Below are positions 1 through 7,692 of a stretch of DNA of 47,167 nucleotides, piece after piece. The translations under genes and the position numbers were made by a program. Below the pieces are notes generated by a model. The model worked only from the letters and a program-made list of their open reading frames with translations, had not been told where the DNA came from and did no database searches. This DNA comes from CAZIVE01 sp964542435. Lineage in GTDB: Bacteria > Bacteroidota > Bacteroidia > Bacteroidales > Tannerellaceae. The DNA lies in NCBI GenBank assembly GCA_964542435.1, contig CAZIVE010000007.1, forward strand, positions 1 to 47,167, read 5' to 3'. Each line of letters starts with the position of its first letter. Position 1 is the stretch's first letter.

Positions 1-91
1 CCACCACTTCGATAGAAGGGTCAATTTGGGCCAGAATCTCACAAAGATTGTCGTAGGCAATCGTTTCGTCTTCAATGATCAGTACTTTCAT
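1..91 (-). CDS. LytTR-type response regulator, N-terminal fragment
   Basis: The reverse strand begins ATG at 91 and reads MKVLIIEDETIAYDNLCEIL and onward to the window edge, about 30 residues. This is the first beta strand and acidic pocket (I-E-D-E) of a receiver domain. The stop codon of the histidine kinase lies 5 bp upstream, so the two are co-transcribed as kinase then regulator. Kinases of the LytS/YpdA class normally pair with LytTR-DNA-binding regulators. That output domain lies outside the window and is inferred from the partner only. Confidence 0.85.
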   Translation of the reverse strand, partial: MKVLIIEDETIAYDNLCEILAQIDPSIEVV

Positions 92-96
92 CTTTT

Positions 97-1134
97 TCAG
101 TCTTTATGCAAAGGTAAGCAAACTTTGAATGTGACGTTGTCATTCTCCACGCGCAAATCAGTGCCTAACTGTAACTTCATTCTCGAATCAAGATTCTTCA
201 GACCGATGCCGTTCGATTCCTCTTCGTCGAGTTTCTTGCAGATAGGATTGGAGAAGATTAATATGTTATGATCCATATAGATGTTGACATTCATCTTGTG
301 CTCACTGTCAATCCGATTGTGTTTCACCACATTTTCAACGAGCGGAAGCAGTGAAAGGACCGGGATTTTATACTCTTTTTCCTCTTCGGAGATATTGATT
401 TCGAAGAAAAGTTTCCCGCCGTAGCGCAATTCGAGGAGATAACGATAGGCATTGAGGAATGTAAGTTCGTCTCGCAGTTCCACGACACCGCGTTTTTCAC
501 TTTGAAGAATGTAACGGAACACTTCCGACAGTTTTCCGATATAAGCCACTGTCTCGTCCGTCTTGCCGGCACGCGCCAAAGCGGAAAGTCCATTCAGCGA
601 ATTGAAGAAGAAGTGCGGATTGATCTGATTGGTCAAAGCAGCACACTGACTTTTCAGATTCTCTGTGCGCAACTGTTCGATCTCTTCCTGAGCCTTGATC
701 TGTTCAACGTAAAGCTTGTACATGTGGCCCATAAAAAGCGGAATGATCCAGGCAATGGCGAACTGAAGTATCAGAAGTCCTGTTACCCAATCAAAAAAGA
801 CGGCCCATCTCAGTATCAAAGCGACGGCTACATAAATTCCATAGGCCAGTAAAGCGAATAGAAACGTTCGTCCTGCAATCTTCTGGATGGAGAATTCCGT
901 GCACTTTTTCATTCCATATTTTGTTAGGATGAAGCAAAGGGCAACGAAATAGGCATAGCGATATACGAAATAGAAAACAACGGCTGAGATACAGCGAAGT
1001 GTTTCACCACAATCATACAGATGTCCGACCTTGGCGAAAATCACGGTGGAGTTTGGATATATGATGATGGCTCCGACTATCGCAGACAGCCAGAACAGCG
1101 TTTTATTGGAAGATAGATTGTTTTCTATTAGCAT
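97..1134 (-). CDS. LytS/YpdA-family sensor histidine kinase
   Basis: This 345-residue membrane sensor kinase should phosphorylate the adjacent regulator. The N-terminal ~140 residues hold about four hydrophobic segments with no obvious ligand domain. They are followed by a short coiled-coil linker (~145-160) and a His_kinase domain with the phospho-acceptor motif NQINPHFFFNSLN (~170-182). The HATPase N-box is LLPLVENVVKHN (~260-271) and a G-box is seen at NGIGLKNL. The fold and length are typical of the Bacteroidota LytS type. A good promoter lies just upstream at 1157-1188. The signal sensed cannot be told from the sequence. Confidence 0.92.
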   Translation of the reverse strand: MLIENNLSSNKTLFWLSAIVGAIIIYPNSTVIFAKVGHLYDCGETLRCISAVVFYFVYRYAYFVALCFILTKYGMKKCTEFSIQKIAGRTFLFALLAYGIYVAVALILRWAVFFDWVTGLLILQFAIAWIIPLFMGHMYKLYVEQIKAQEEIEQLRTENLKSQCAALTNQINPHFFFNSLNGLSALARAGKTDETVAYIGKLSEVFRYILQSEKRGVVELRDELTFLNAYRYLLELRYGGKLFFEINISEEEKEYKIPVLSLLPLVENVVKHNRIDSEHKMNVNIYMDHNILIFSNPICKKLDEEESNGIGLKNLDSRMKLQLGTDLRVENDNVTFKVCLPLHKD

Positions 1135-1156
1135 ATCAGTGATTATTTACCAGCAA

Positions 1157-1188
1157 CAAAGATAGACAGAGTTGTCCTATCTTTCAAA
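1157..1188 (-). promoter_or_regulatory. Bacteroidota-type promoter of the kinase/regulator pair
   Basis: On the reverse strand there is TTTG (1185-1188), then 20 bp, then TATCTTTG (1157-1164). This matches the primary sigma consensus of Bacteroidota (TTTG, 19-20 bp, TAnnTTTG). The start codon at 1134 is about 20 nt beyond the -7 box. Confidence 0.6.
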
Positions 1189-1395
1189 AAACTTAACGGT
1201 TTATGAGTCATAACTATTTCGTTTTAATCCCTCGTTTTTCGTCTTTATTCTAAAATAAGCCAGTATGATCGTTTTATAATATGTGTGCGTATATAGAGAA
1301 GCATTTCATACGTCTCCTTTTTCGCATTGCATTATCTCTTTGTCTTTTGTTTTGTGTACAATAGAAATTCCCTCTTCGATTTGGATGGAAATTAT

Positions 1396-1479
1396 GTTTA
1401 ACCATGGTTGAAATATTTTTTCACAGTAGTCCCAGAAAGTTTTAACCACGGTTGAAAATTGTTTTAACCATGGTTAAAA
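1396..1479. repeat. Phased palindrome array, 22-bp spacing (copy A)
   Basis: Three copies of an AACCATGGTT core lie here: 1400-1409, 1444-1453 (AACCACGGTT) and 1466-1475. The last sits in a perfect 18-bp palindrome, TTTTAACCATGGTTAAAA (1462-1479). Core centres are 1404.5, 1448.5 and 1470.5, so spacings are 44 and 22 bp. The empty 22-bp slot (centre 1426.5) holds a weak match, TTTTCACAGTAGTCCCAG. A related array is at 28389-28472. The role is unknown; operators for a dimeric regulator or an extragenic palindromic repeat family are both possible. Confidence 0.75.
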
Positions 1480-1643
1480 ATTATCTGCTCAATAGGTGGA
1501 GTATAAAAAGTTACAGAATTTGAAAATTACCACTTTGAAAACATTAAAAAGAATAGGATTTAACCCTTCTCGCTTCAATTAAAAACAATTATCCACGTAT
1601 TTGTTAATATTGATATATTTGGGTGCAGGTCAAAGAAAATCAC

Positions 1644-1651
1644 TATATTTG
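1644..1651 (+). promoter_or_regulatory. Putative -7 element of the carboxyltransferase gene
   Basis: TATATTTG fits TAnnTTTG. A TTTG at 1618-1621 lies 22 bp upstream, slightly long for a -33 element. The predicted leader is about 33-38 nt to the ATG at 1689. Confidence 0.45.
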
Positions 1652-1688
1652 CAAAGAAAAAATAGAGAAACAATACAACTAGTGAACC

Positions 1689-3452
1689 ATGAAGGAAATT
1701 CAATTTAGTCTCTTGTATCGAGACATGTGGCAGTCTTCGGGGAAATTCCAACCTCGCAAAGACCAGTTGGAGCAGATTGCTCCCATCATCATTGACATGG
1801 GTTGCTTTGATCGTGTGGAAACAAACGGTGGAGCATTTGAACAGGTCAATCTTCTAGCCGGTGAGAATCCGAATCCGGCGGTTCGCGCTTTTACGGCTCC
1901 TTTCAACAAAGTCGGAATCAAGACTCACATGCTGGACCGCGGATTGAACGCATTGCGTATGTATCCGGTTCCTGCTGATGTCCGCAAGCTGATGTATAAG
2001 GTTAAGCATGCTCAAGGCGTTGATATTACCCGTATTTTTGACGGACTCAACGACGTTCGCAATATTATACCGTCTATTCATTATGCACTTGAAGGTGGCA
2101 TGACGCCTCAGGCTACGCTTTGTATCACCTATTCTCCGATTCATACGATCGAATATTACACGAAGATCGCTGATCAGGAGGTAGAAGCCGGCGCTACTGA
2201 AATCTGTCTGAAAGATATGGCAGGTATCGGACGTCCCGGATTCCTCGGCACATTGACGAAGGCTATCAAGGATCGTCATCCGGAAATCATCGTCGATTAT
2301 CACGGACACAGCGGACCAGGTCTCTCCATGGCTTCCATGCTGGAAGTGGCTGAAGCTGGCGTTGACGTGATCGACACGGCAATGGAACCGCTCTCTTGGG
2401 GAAAGGTTCATCCGGACATCATCTCTGTACAGGCTATGCTGAAGGACAAGGGATTCAAGGTTCGTGACATCAATATGGACGCCTATATGGAGGCTCGTTC
2501 CATGACACAGTCGTTCATCGACGAATGGTTGGGCTATTTCATCAATCCGTCCAATAAGGTGATGAGCTCTTTGCTTTTGGGCTGTGGACTTCCCGGCGGA
2601 ATGATGGGCTCTATGATGGCTGATCTTGGTCCGATTCGTGCTGCAATCAATGGAAAACGAAAAGAAAAGGCTCAAAAAGAACTCTCGATGGACGCGATGC
2701 TCGTCAAGCTGTTCAATGAAGTGGCTTATGTTTGGCCGCGCGTGGGTTATCCTCCATTGGTAACACCTTTCAGCCAGTACGTAAAGAACATTGCCCTGAT
2801 GAACCTGTTGAGCGAAGCTTTGGGCGAACCGCGTTTCACACGTATGGATAACTCGATGTGGGGAATGATTCTTGGCAAGAGCGGACGTGTTCCGGGCGAG
2901 ATTGCTCCCGAACTGAAAGAGCTGGCAAAAGAGAAAGGTCTGGAGTTCAGCGATGCCGATCCTCAGAGTTATTATCCTGACAAACTGGATGAGTTCAAGA
3001 AGGATATGGTTGCGAAAGGTTGGGATGAAGGTCCTGATCAGGAAGAGCTCTTCGAGTATGCAATGCATCCCGAACAGTATGTATTCTTCAAGGATGGTAC
3101 GGCAAAGAAGAACTTCGAAGCTGATCTTGTAAAGGCTAAAGAGGCTTCACTCAGCCACGGATTCAGTGAAGAGGATGTCAAGAAACTGAAACGTGCCAAA
3201 GCGATGCCGATTCAGGCTCCTGCAAGTGGCACGCTCATCTGGCAGATTGACGTCATTGATGAATCCAAGGCTCCTGAAATCGGACATGCTTATAAGGATG
3301 GCGACACATTCTGCTATATCAACAGCACAGTTTACAATTATACCGAGAGAGTTCCTGCTAGCTTCAGCGGAAAGATCATTGAGATCTGCGCTAAACAAGG
3401 TGCTCAGGTAAAGAAAGGTGATGTGCTTGCTTATGTAGAAAGAGGAGAATAA
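1689..3452 (+). CDS. Oxaloacetate decarboxylase alpha / pyruvate carboxylase B-like carboxyltransferase, non-biotinylated
   Basis: This 587-residue protein has an HMGL-like TIM-barrel carboxyltransferase domain (~1-300). Visible motifs are LLYRDMWQS, RIFDGLNDVRNI, the catalytic-lysine motif CLKDMAG and the metal-binding DYHGHSGPG. A PYC/OADA-type middle domain and a C-terminal biotinyl-like fold (~510-587) follow. Known relatives move a carboxyl group between oxaloacetate or pyruvate and biotin. Here the biotinyl fold begins QAPASGTL and ends KKGDVLAYVE, but the hairpin that should read AMKM reads NSTVYNYTE (nt ~3319-3345), with no lysine. It therefore cannot be biotinylated at the canonical site and may need a carrier in trans or do other chemistry. 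No oadB/oadG neighbours are present. Confidence 0.85.
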   Translation: MKEIQFSLLYRDMWQSSGKFQPRKDQLEQIAPIIIDMGCFDRVETNGGAFEQVNLLAGENPNPAVRAFTAPFNKVGIKTHMLDRGLNALRMYPVPADVRKLMYKVKHAQGVDITRIFDGLNDVRNIIPSIHYALEGGMTPQATLCITYSPIHTIEYYTKIADQEVEAGATEICLKDMAGIGRPGFLGTLTKAIKDRHPEIIVDYHGHSGPGLSMASMLEVAEAGVDVIDTAMEPLSWGKVHPDIISVQAMLKDKGFKVRDINMDAYMEARSMTQSFIDEWLGYFINPSNKVMSSLLLGCGLPGGMMGSMMADLGPIRAAINGKRKEKAQKELSMDAMLVKLFNEVAYVWPRVGYPPLVTPFSQYVKNIALMNLLSEALGEPRFTRMDNSMWGMILGKSGRVPGEIAPELKELAKEKGLEFSDADPQSYYPDKLDEFKKDMVAKGWDEGPDQEELFEYAMHPEQYVFFKDGTAKKNFEADLVKAKEASLSHGFSEEDVKKLKRAKAMPIQAPASGTLIWQIDVIDESKAPEIGHAYKDGDTFCYINSTVYNYTERVPASFSGKIIEICAKQGAQVKKGDVLAYVERGE

Positions 3453-3470
3453 TTAATCCATATAAAAGGA

Positions 3471-3504
3471 AAGCCCGGAGCATTGCTGCTTCGGGCTTAT
3501 TATT
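3471..3504 (+). terminator. Intrinsic terminator after the carboxyltransferase gene
   Basis: AAGCCCGGAG (3471-3480) pairs with CTTCGGGCTT (3489-3498), with one G-T wobble and an 8-nt loop, followed by a T-rich tail. Confidence 0.75.
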
Positions 3505-3522
3505 TGATGGTAGGTTCTGTCT

Positions 3523-4281
3523 TTATTTGCTGTCGAGCAATCCCTGCAAATATTTACGCGTGCTGATGGCGTAATCGTGATTGCTTCCGCTCATCTCGCA
3601 TTCAATGGTNNNNNNNNNNNNNNNNNNNNNNNNNNNNNNNNNNNNNNNNNNNNNNNNNNNNNNNNNNNNNNNNNNNNNNNNNNNNNNNNNNNNNNNNNNN
3701 NNNNNNNNNACGTTTCCTGTTCCAATGTCTGTAAGAGCACGAATCAGTGTAGTCGGTGTTTCCTGACCGGTTTCGAAATAAATCATGATGCCGCGCTCTT
3801 TGGCGTAGTTTGCCAAATCTCTCATGACTGGAATGAAGTCTTTGTACAGTGCAGATGAAGGATCTTCGGGAATGAATCCGAAGTGCGAATGCATAGCCGG
3901 AACGCCTGCCATGACGCAGAAGTCGATCATGTTGTGATAGGTTGCGATTTTCTCGGCACGTCCTTCAGCAGGAACAAGTCCGATGGTTGCAGGACCTTCG
4001 CGGAAGTCCCAGACGCAATGTCCCGGAACGCCGACAACGGTTGTCACTTTGATATTGTACTTGGCAGAAGCCGCTTTGATCTGTTCGGCAAGGGCTTTGT
4101 CCATTTTTGCATTGTAGTTGATTTCGCAAGATCCGAATCCTGCATCCTTGAGTTCTTTGAAACTCTTGTCGATGTTGCTGCAGTCGTACTGAATCACACC
4201 GATCGTGATTTTCTTCTGTGCCATTATTCCTGAAGTGATGAATAAGAAAGCTAAAAGTAATAGGGATATCTTCGTTCTCAT
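3523..4281 (-). CDS. Secreted sugar phosphate isomerase/epimerase-like TIM barrel (interrupted by N-gap)
   Basis: The protein starts with a signal peptide (MRTKISLLLLAFLFITSGIMAQ) and continues as a xylose-isomerase-like TIM barrel: ITIGVIQYDCSNIDKSFKEL, then metal-site-like stretches MHSHFGF and IYFETGQET. The N-run at 3610-3709 falls inside the gene. After it, TIECEMSGSNHDYAISTRKY looks like the normal C-terminus of the family. From family architecture I expect roughly 70-75 residues between TGN and TIECE, but the placeholder allows only 33, so the true gap is probably longer than 100 bp. The frame continuing across the Ns is accidental. Substrate unknown. It has its own promoter at 4311-4340. 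Confidence 0.8.
   Translation of the reverse strand: MRTKISLLLLAFLFITSGIMAQKKITIGVIQYDCSNIDKSFKELKDAGFGSCEINYNAKMDKALAEQIKAASAKYNIKVTTVVGVPGHCVWDFREGPATIGLVPAEGRAEKIATYHNMIDFCVMAGVPAMHSHFGFIPEDPSSALYKDFIPVMRDLANYAKERGIMIYFETGQETPTTLIRALTDIGTGNXXXXXXXXXXXXXXXXXXXXXXXXXXXXXXXXXXTIECEMSGSNHDYAISTRKYLQGLLDSK
3610..3709. other. Assembly gap (100 N)
   Basis: Exactly 100 N, the usual placeholder for a gap of unknown size. Unlike the other two gaps, the two flanks share no sequence, so real sequence is missing here. Confidence 0.97.
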
Positions 4282-4310
4282 GTTTAAATGATTTAGATTG
4301 TTTGTCAGCT

Positions 4311-4340
4311 CAAAGGTACAAATATTGGGAGATTTTTCAA
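4311..4340 (-). promoter_or_regulatory. Bacteroidota-type promoter of the isomerase/epimerase gene
   Basis: The reverse strand shows TTG (4338-4340), exactly 19 bp, then TACCTTTG (4311-4318). This is a full match to the sigma-AB-type consensus, about 30 nt before the ATG at 4281. Confidence 0.65.
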
Positions 4341-4468
4341 TGAAGTAACCTCATTTGTCGTAACTGACTTTCGTCTAAAGATTGACACAAATCGTCTAAA
4401 TCCTTATGATCATAAGATTTTTTTGGGTAACTTTGTAAAGATGAAGAAAAGGATGGTCTCTTTTTCGT

Positions 4469-4476
4469 TATCTTTG
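4469..4476 (+). promoter_or_regulatory. Putative -7 element of the esterase gene
   Basis: TATCTTTG lies 30 nt before the ATG at 4506. A second match, TAACTTTG, is at 4428-4435. Neither has a clear -33 TTTG, so which one is used is undecided. Confidence 0.4.
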
Positions 4477-4505
4477 AAGAATCTAAGTGTAAACATAAAC
4501 AAATC

Positions 4506-5393
4506 ATGAGAAAGAATTTAGTGAGGAACTTGTCACTTGCTGTGATGTTACTGATATCGTTCAGTGGCTTTTCACAAACGCCAAACAACAAAGTCATTCG
4601 TCTTTATGACGGAGCTGCGCCCGGTTCGGAGAATTGGAATTGGGAAGAGAAAGACATGGGCGGTTCATTTACAATCAATGTGGTTAACCCGACGCTTACG
4701 GTGTTTGAAGCCGACAAGTCTGTAGCAACGGGAATTGGAGTCGTAGTTTGTCCCGGCGGTGCGTATCATTTCCTTTCTATGAAAAACGAAGGTTATGATG
4801 TCGCCAAGTGGCTCAATGCAAAAGGTATCACGGTCTTTGTCCTGAAATATCGTTTGAGACATCTCCTGACGAATAATCCCGGTGAGGAGTATGCGGAAAG
4901 AACGAAAGACATGGCTAAGTTCATGAAAGAGACAGAGCCGATTGTCCAGCTTCAGATTGCGGATGCAAAGGCTGCTGTGAAATATGTTCGTGCACATGCT
5001 GCCGAATATGGACTGAAGACCAATCGCATCGGTCTGATGGGATTTTCTGCCGGAGGAACGCTCACGGCCGCTGTCACCGAAACCTATTCTTCTCCGGAAG
5101 AGAGACCTGATTTTTCAGCACCGATTTATCCCATGATCGCCTTCTTCGGCGATCCGGCCGTTCCTCAAGATGCACCGCCTATGTTCATAGCTGCCGCATC
5201 CAATGACGATTACAAGTTCAATCTTCATTGTACAAAGCTTTACGAGAAATGGATCAACGCCGGAAAATCTGCCGAACTTCACATCTATCGTGTCGGCAAG
5301 CACGGCTTCGGAATGACACAACAGAATTTGCCGGTCGATACGTGGATGAACCGTTATTACGAATGGCTGATGGATTTGACAAAGACATTGTAA
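4506..5393 (+). CDS. Secreted alpha/beta hydrolase (BD-FAE / acetyl-esterase-like)
   Basis: This 295-residue protein has a signal peptide (residues 1-~24, cleavage near GFSQT). The alpha/beta hydrolase fold shows the oxyanion-hole stretch VVCPGGAYHFLS, the nucleophile elbow GFSAGG (~180), an acidic residue in AASNDDYKF and a C-terminal histidine in GKHGFGM, giving a complete Ser-Asp-His triad. Relatives in Bacteroidota remove acetyl or feruloyl esters from plant polysaccharides, so a periplasmic carbohydrate-deacylating role is the likeliest. No SusC/SusD genes are nearby, so the target polysaccharide cannot be named. Confidence 0.88.
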   Translation: MRKNLVRNLSLAVMLLISFSGFSQTPNNKVIRLYDGAAPGSENWNWEEKDMGGSFTINVVNPTLTVFEADKSVATGIGVVVCPGGAYHFLSMKNEGYDVAKWLNAKGITVFVLKYRLRHLLTNNPGEEYAERTKDMAKFMKETEPIVQLQIADAKAAVKYVRAHAAEYGLKTNRIGLMGFSAGGTLTAAVTETYSSPEERPDFSAPIYPMIAFFGDPAVPQDAPPMFIAAASNDDYKFNLHCTKLYEKWINAGKSAELHIYRVGKHGFGMTQQNLPVDTWMNRYYEWLMDLTKTL

Positions 5394-5422
5394 TAAATGG
5401 GATGGATCATCTTTAGAACATG

Positions 5423-5454
5423 AAAGGTCGGAACGGATTGCTCCGGCCTTTTTC
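5423..5454 (+). terminator. Intrinsic terminator after the esterase gene
   Basis: AAAGGTCGGA (5423-5432) pairs with TCCGGCCTTT (5442-5451), with one wobble and a 9-nt loop, followed by further Ts. Confidence 0.7.
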
Positions 5455-5511
5455 TGTAATATTGGTAAATCTTTCCGTGATTTGTTTAGCTTCCTTTCTT
5501 TAGAACGGATG

Positions 5512-5519
5512 TAATTTTG
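5512..5519 (+). promoter_or_regulatory. Putative -7 element of the aldo/keto reductase gene
   Basis: TAATTTTG matches TAnnTTTG. The leader to the ATG at 5580 would be about 55 nt. No clear -33 box at the right spacing. Confidence 0.35.
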
Positions 5520-5579
5520 TAGTGCAGAAATAGGAATGTTTCCTTTGTCAGATGATTATACATTAATATATATAGCGTT

Positions 5580-6698
5580 ATGAAAAAGTTGGGATTTGGT
5601 TTGATGCGTTTGCCTTTGCAGAAAGGCGGAGATATGACGAAAGTGGATATTGAAACCATGAAGACCATGGTTGACACATTCATCTCGAATGGTTTTACAT
5701 ACTTTGACACGGCTTATCCTTATCATGGAGGAATGAGCGAAGTGGCTTTTCGTCAGGCTGTAGCTGAGCGTTATCCGCGTACGGCTTACACGGTGACAGA
5801 CAAAATGCCTTGTTGGGAAGTTCAGCGCGAAGGTGATCTGCAACGGCTTTTCAATACGCAGCTGGAACGCTGTGGCGTGGAATACTTCGATTACTATTGG
5901 TTGCATGCGCTGAATAAGGAGTTTTACAAGAACATGCAGAAGTTTGATGGCTTTGGTTTTATCTCCCGAATGAAGGCGGAAGGCAAGATCAAGCACATCG
6001 GTTTCTCTTTTCATGATGAGCCGGCTTTGCTGGAACAGATTCTCAAGGATCATCCGGAGGCTGAATATGTTCAGCTTCAGATCAACTACCTGGATATGGA
6101 GAATCCGACCGTCAAGTCGCGTGAATGCTATGAGATTGCTACGCGCCACGGCAAACCAGTTATTGTCATGGAACCGGTCAAAGGCGGTTCGCTGGCGAAA
6201 GTTCCGGCTGATGTGGAAGGAATGTTCAAGAAATACAATCCCAATGCCAGCGATTCTTCGTGGGCCGTTCGCTTTGCAGCTTCGCTCGACAACGTTTTCA
6301 TGGTCCTGAGCGGCATGAGTACGCCCGAACAGATGAACGACAATGTTTCTTACATGAAAAGCTTCGTTCCGGTCAACGACGAGGAGAAGAAAATCATCAA
6401 TACCGCTGCCGGCATCATCAACAAGAGCATTGCGATTCCTTGCACGGCTTGTCATTATTGCACGGACGGTTGTCCGCAGCAGATCTGCATTCCCGAATAT
6501 TTTGCCGTTTACAATACGTTGCATCAGTTCGGAAGAGAACAGCAATGGATGAATACGATCACCTATTACAACGTTTTGGGACAGACGCACGGTAAAGCTT
6601 CCGACTGCATCGAGTGTGGTCAGTGTGAAGAACATTGTCCGCAGCATCTTCCGATCATCGAGAATCTGAAGAAGGTAGCCGCTACGTTTGAATCATAG
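5580..6698 (+). CDS. Aldo/keto reductase with C-terminal ferredoxin-type 4Fe-4S domain
   Basis: This is a 372-residue cytoplasmic oxidoreductase. Residues 1-~270 form an AKR barrel: GLMRLPL at the start, FDTAYPYHGG with the catalytic Asp and Tyr, TDKMP with the catalytic Lys, and WLHAL for the histidine position. The C-terminus has two CxxCxxCxxxC clusters, CTACHYCTDGCPQQ and CIECGQCEEHCPQH, so it should bind two 4Fe-4S centres. This architecture is common in anaerobic Bacteroidota and Clostridia and suggests electron exchange with ferredoxin as well as NAD(P)H. The substrate is unknown. The next gene, a mutarotase, has its own promoter. Confidence 0.92.
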   Translation: MKKLGFGLMRLPLQKGGDMTKVDIETMKTMVDTFISNGFTYFDTAYPYHGGMSEVAFRQAVAERYPRTAYTVTDKMPCWEVQREGDLQRLFNTQLERCGVEYFDYYWLHALNKEFYKNMQKFDGFGFISRMKAEGKIKHIGFSFHDEPALLEQILKDHPEAEYVQLQINYLDMENPTVKSRECYEIATRHGKPVIVMEPVKGGSLAKVPADVEGMFKKYNPNASDSSWAVRFAASLDNVFMVLSGMSTPEQMNDNVSYMKSFVPVNDEEKKIINTAAGIINKSIAIPCTACHYCTDGCPQQICIPEYFAVYNTLHQFGREQQWMNTITYYNVLGQTHGKASDCIECGQCEEHCPQHLPIIENLKKVAATFES

Positions 6699-6719
6699 CC
6701 ATCGTTTCTCCGAAAGTCT

Positions 6720-6727
6720 TATATTTG
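6720..6727 (+). promoter_or_regulatory. Putative -7 element of the mutarotase gene
   Basis: TATATTTG matches TAnnTTTG and lies 29 nt before the ATG at 6756. Confidence 0.45.
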
Positions 6728-6755
6728 TGTCTTATAATAATCTAATCAAACAGAG

Positions 6756-7100
6756 ATGAAACGTTATTGTCAGACATTGGACCTGAAAGATGATCCTGAA
6801 GGTGTAAAAGAATATTCCTATTGGCATGCGTCAGACCATATCTGGCCGGAGATTCCTGCGGGAATTCGTGCCGTAGGAATAGAGAACATGGAAATCTACC
6901 GTTTGGGCACGCGACTCTTCATGATTGTGGACGTTCCGGACGATTTCGATTGGGACGCATCGTTCGCCAAACTTGCCAAGATGGACAAGCAGGCTGAATG
7001 GGAAGCTTTCGTTGGGAAGTATCAGAAATGTGAACCGGGAAGTTCGTCGTCGGAGAAGTGGCGCATGATGGAACAGATCTTCAAGTTGCCTGAGAAATAG
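6756..7100 (+). CDS. L-rhamnose mutarotase-like protein (RhaM/DUF718 family)
   Basis: This 114-residue dimeric ferredoxin-like protein starts MKRYCQTLDLKDDPE, the typical start of this family. It keeps the YSYWHASDHIWPEI helix with the conserved His, then GIRAVGIENMEIY and a Trp-rich C-terminal half. RhaM interconverts the alpha and beta anomers of L-rhamnose; some Bacteroidota relatives act on L-fucose. No rhamnose isomerase or kinase genes are adjacent, so the sugar is not settled by context. The length is normal for the family. Confidence 0.85.
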   Translation: MKRYCQTLDLKDDPEGVKEYSYWHASDHIWPEIPAGIRAVGIENMEIYRLGTRLFMIVDVPDDFDWDASFAKLAKMDKQAEWEAFVGKYQKCEPGSSSSEKWRMMEQIFKLPEK

Positions 7101-7210
7101 CTTGGCACAGCAGCAGACAAAAATCACGGGCTGAATCGGAGTGGAAGTTCCAAAGACGAGTCAACTCTTTTTCATGGTTGGTCCAAGGGATGCAATTTAG
7201 ACCCTTGAAT

Positions 7211-7234
7211 GACTTCCCTGGTCCCAGGGAAGTC
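7211..7234. repeat. Perfect 11-bp inverted repeat
   Basis: GACTTCCCTGG (7211-7221), TC, CCAGGGAAGTC (7224-7234). The hairpin is nearly loopless, more like a cruciform or protein-binding palindrome than a terminator, as no T-run follows directly. It directly precedes the 84-bp tandem repeat. Confidence 0.75.
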
Positions 7235-7251
7235 ATCTTTGACCGCGGATG

Positions 7252-7465
7252 ACAACTTTTTCATCAAAAAGTACAGAAAAAGACCCCCAAATGTGAACTT
7301 CGTCTTCCAGGAATTGCCAAACAGACCCTCGGATCTTCACTTTTTCACCAAAAAGTGCAAAAAAAGACCCCTAAATTGGGACTTTGTCTTCCAGGAATTG
7401 CCAAACAGACCCTCGGATCTTCACTTTTTCATCAAAAAGTACAGAAAAAGACCCCTAAATGCAGA
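7252..7465. repeat. 84-bp tandem repeat, about 2.5 copies
   Basis: The landmark CTTCCAGGAATTGCCAAACA occurs at 7304 and 7388, exactly 84 bp apart. Copies run approximately 7252-7335, 7336-7419 and 7420-7465 (partial). Each begins with a small hairpin, CTTTTTCAnCAAAAAG. Copies are nearly identical in the middle and differ mostly in a short stretch after AAAGACCCC. Confidence 0.85.
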
Positions 7466-7657
7466 TTCCGTCGTGCAGGGATTGTATTCCGAGGGGTAAA
7501 ATGGAAGCTTTGGCGCAGGGAAGTTCCTGTCTGATGTCATTGATGGCACTTTCGGCATCTCAAATAGAAAAGCCGAGTCCGAAGATGACTACAACTTGGA
7601 AAGGGAATAGTGGAAAATGAGCTGAAGTGGCTAGAATGGCCGTTCGAGATAAATAAG

Positions 7658-7692
7658 AAAGCCGAGGATCTCAATGACAAGTCCTCGGCTTT
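7658..7692 (-). terminator. Intrinsic terminator after mscL
   Basis: AAAGCCGAGGA (7658-7668) pairs perfectly with TCCTCGGCTTT (7682-7692). It lies just beyond the mscL stop codon and ends the patatin-amylase-mscL unit. Confidence 0.75.

Larger units (their letters stand above)
1135..1688. other. Long divergent intergenic region
   Basis: This 554-bp gap separates the kinase gene (leftward) from the carboxyltransferase gene (rightward). It holds a promoter at each end and, in the middle, the phased palindrome array at 1396-1479. I see no credible coding sequence or structured RNA in the rest, which is A+T-rich. Confidence 0.7.

Noticed and set aside
1854..3068. 404-codon open frame on the reverse strand
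   Set aside because: Antisense to the carboxyltransferase gene, with a composition typical of a codon-bias shadow.
5660..5680. ACCATGGTTGA resembling the phased palindrome
   Set aside because: It lies inside the aldo/keto reductase coding sequence, lacks the flanking T and A runs, and has no companion at a 22-bp interval.
5556..6647. 363-codon open frame on the reverse strand
   Set aside because: Antisense to the aldo/keto reductase gene, whose motifs are complete on the forward strand.
7209..7499. 96-codon frame encoding a 28-residue repeat
   Set aside because: The repeat period (84 bp) is divisible by 3, so any frame would stay open through it; no signal, domain or promoter supports translation.
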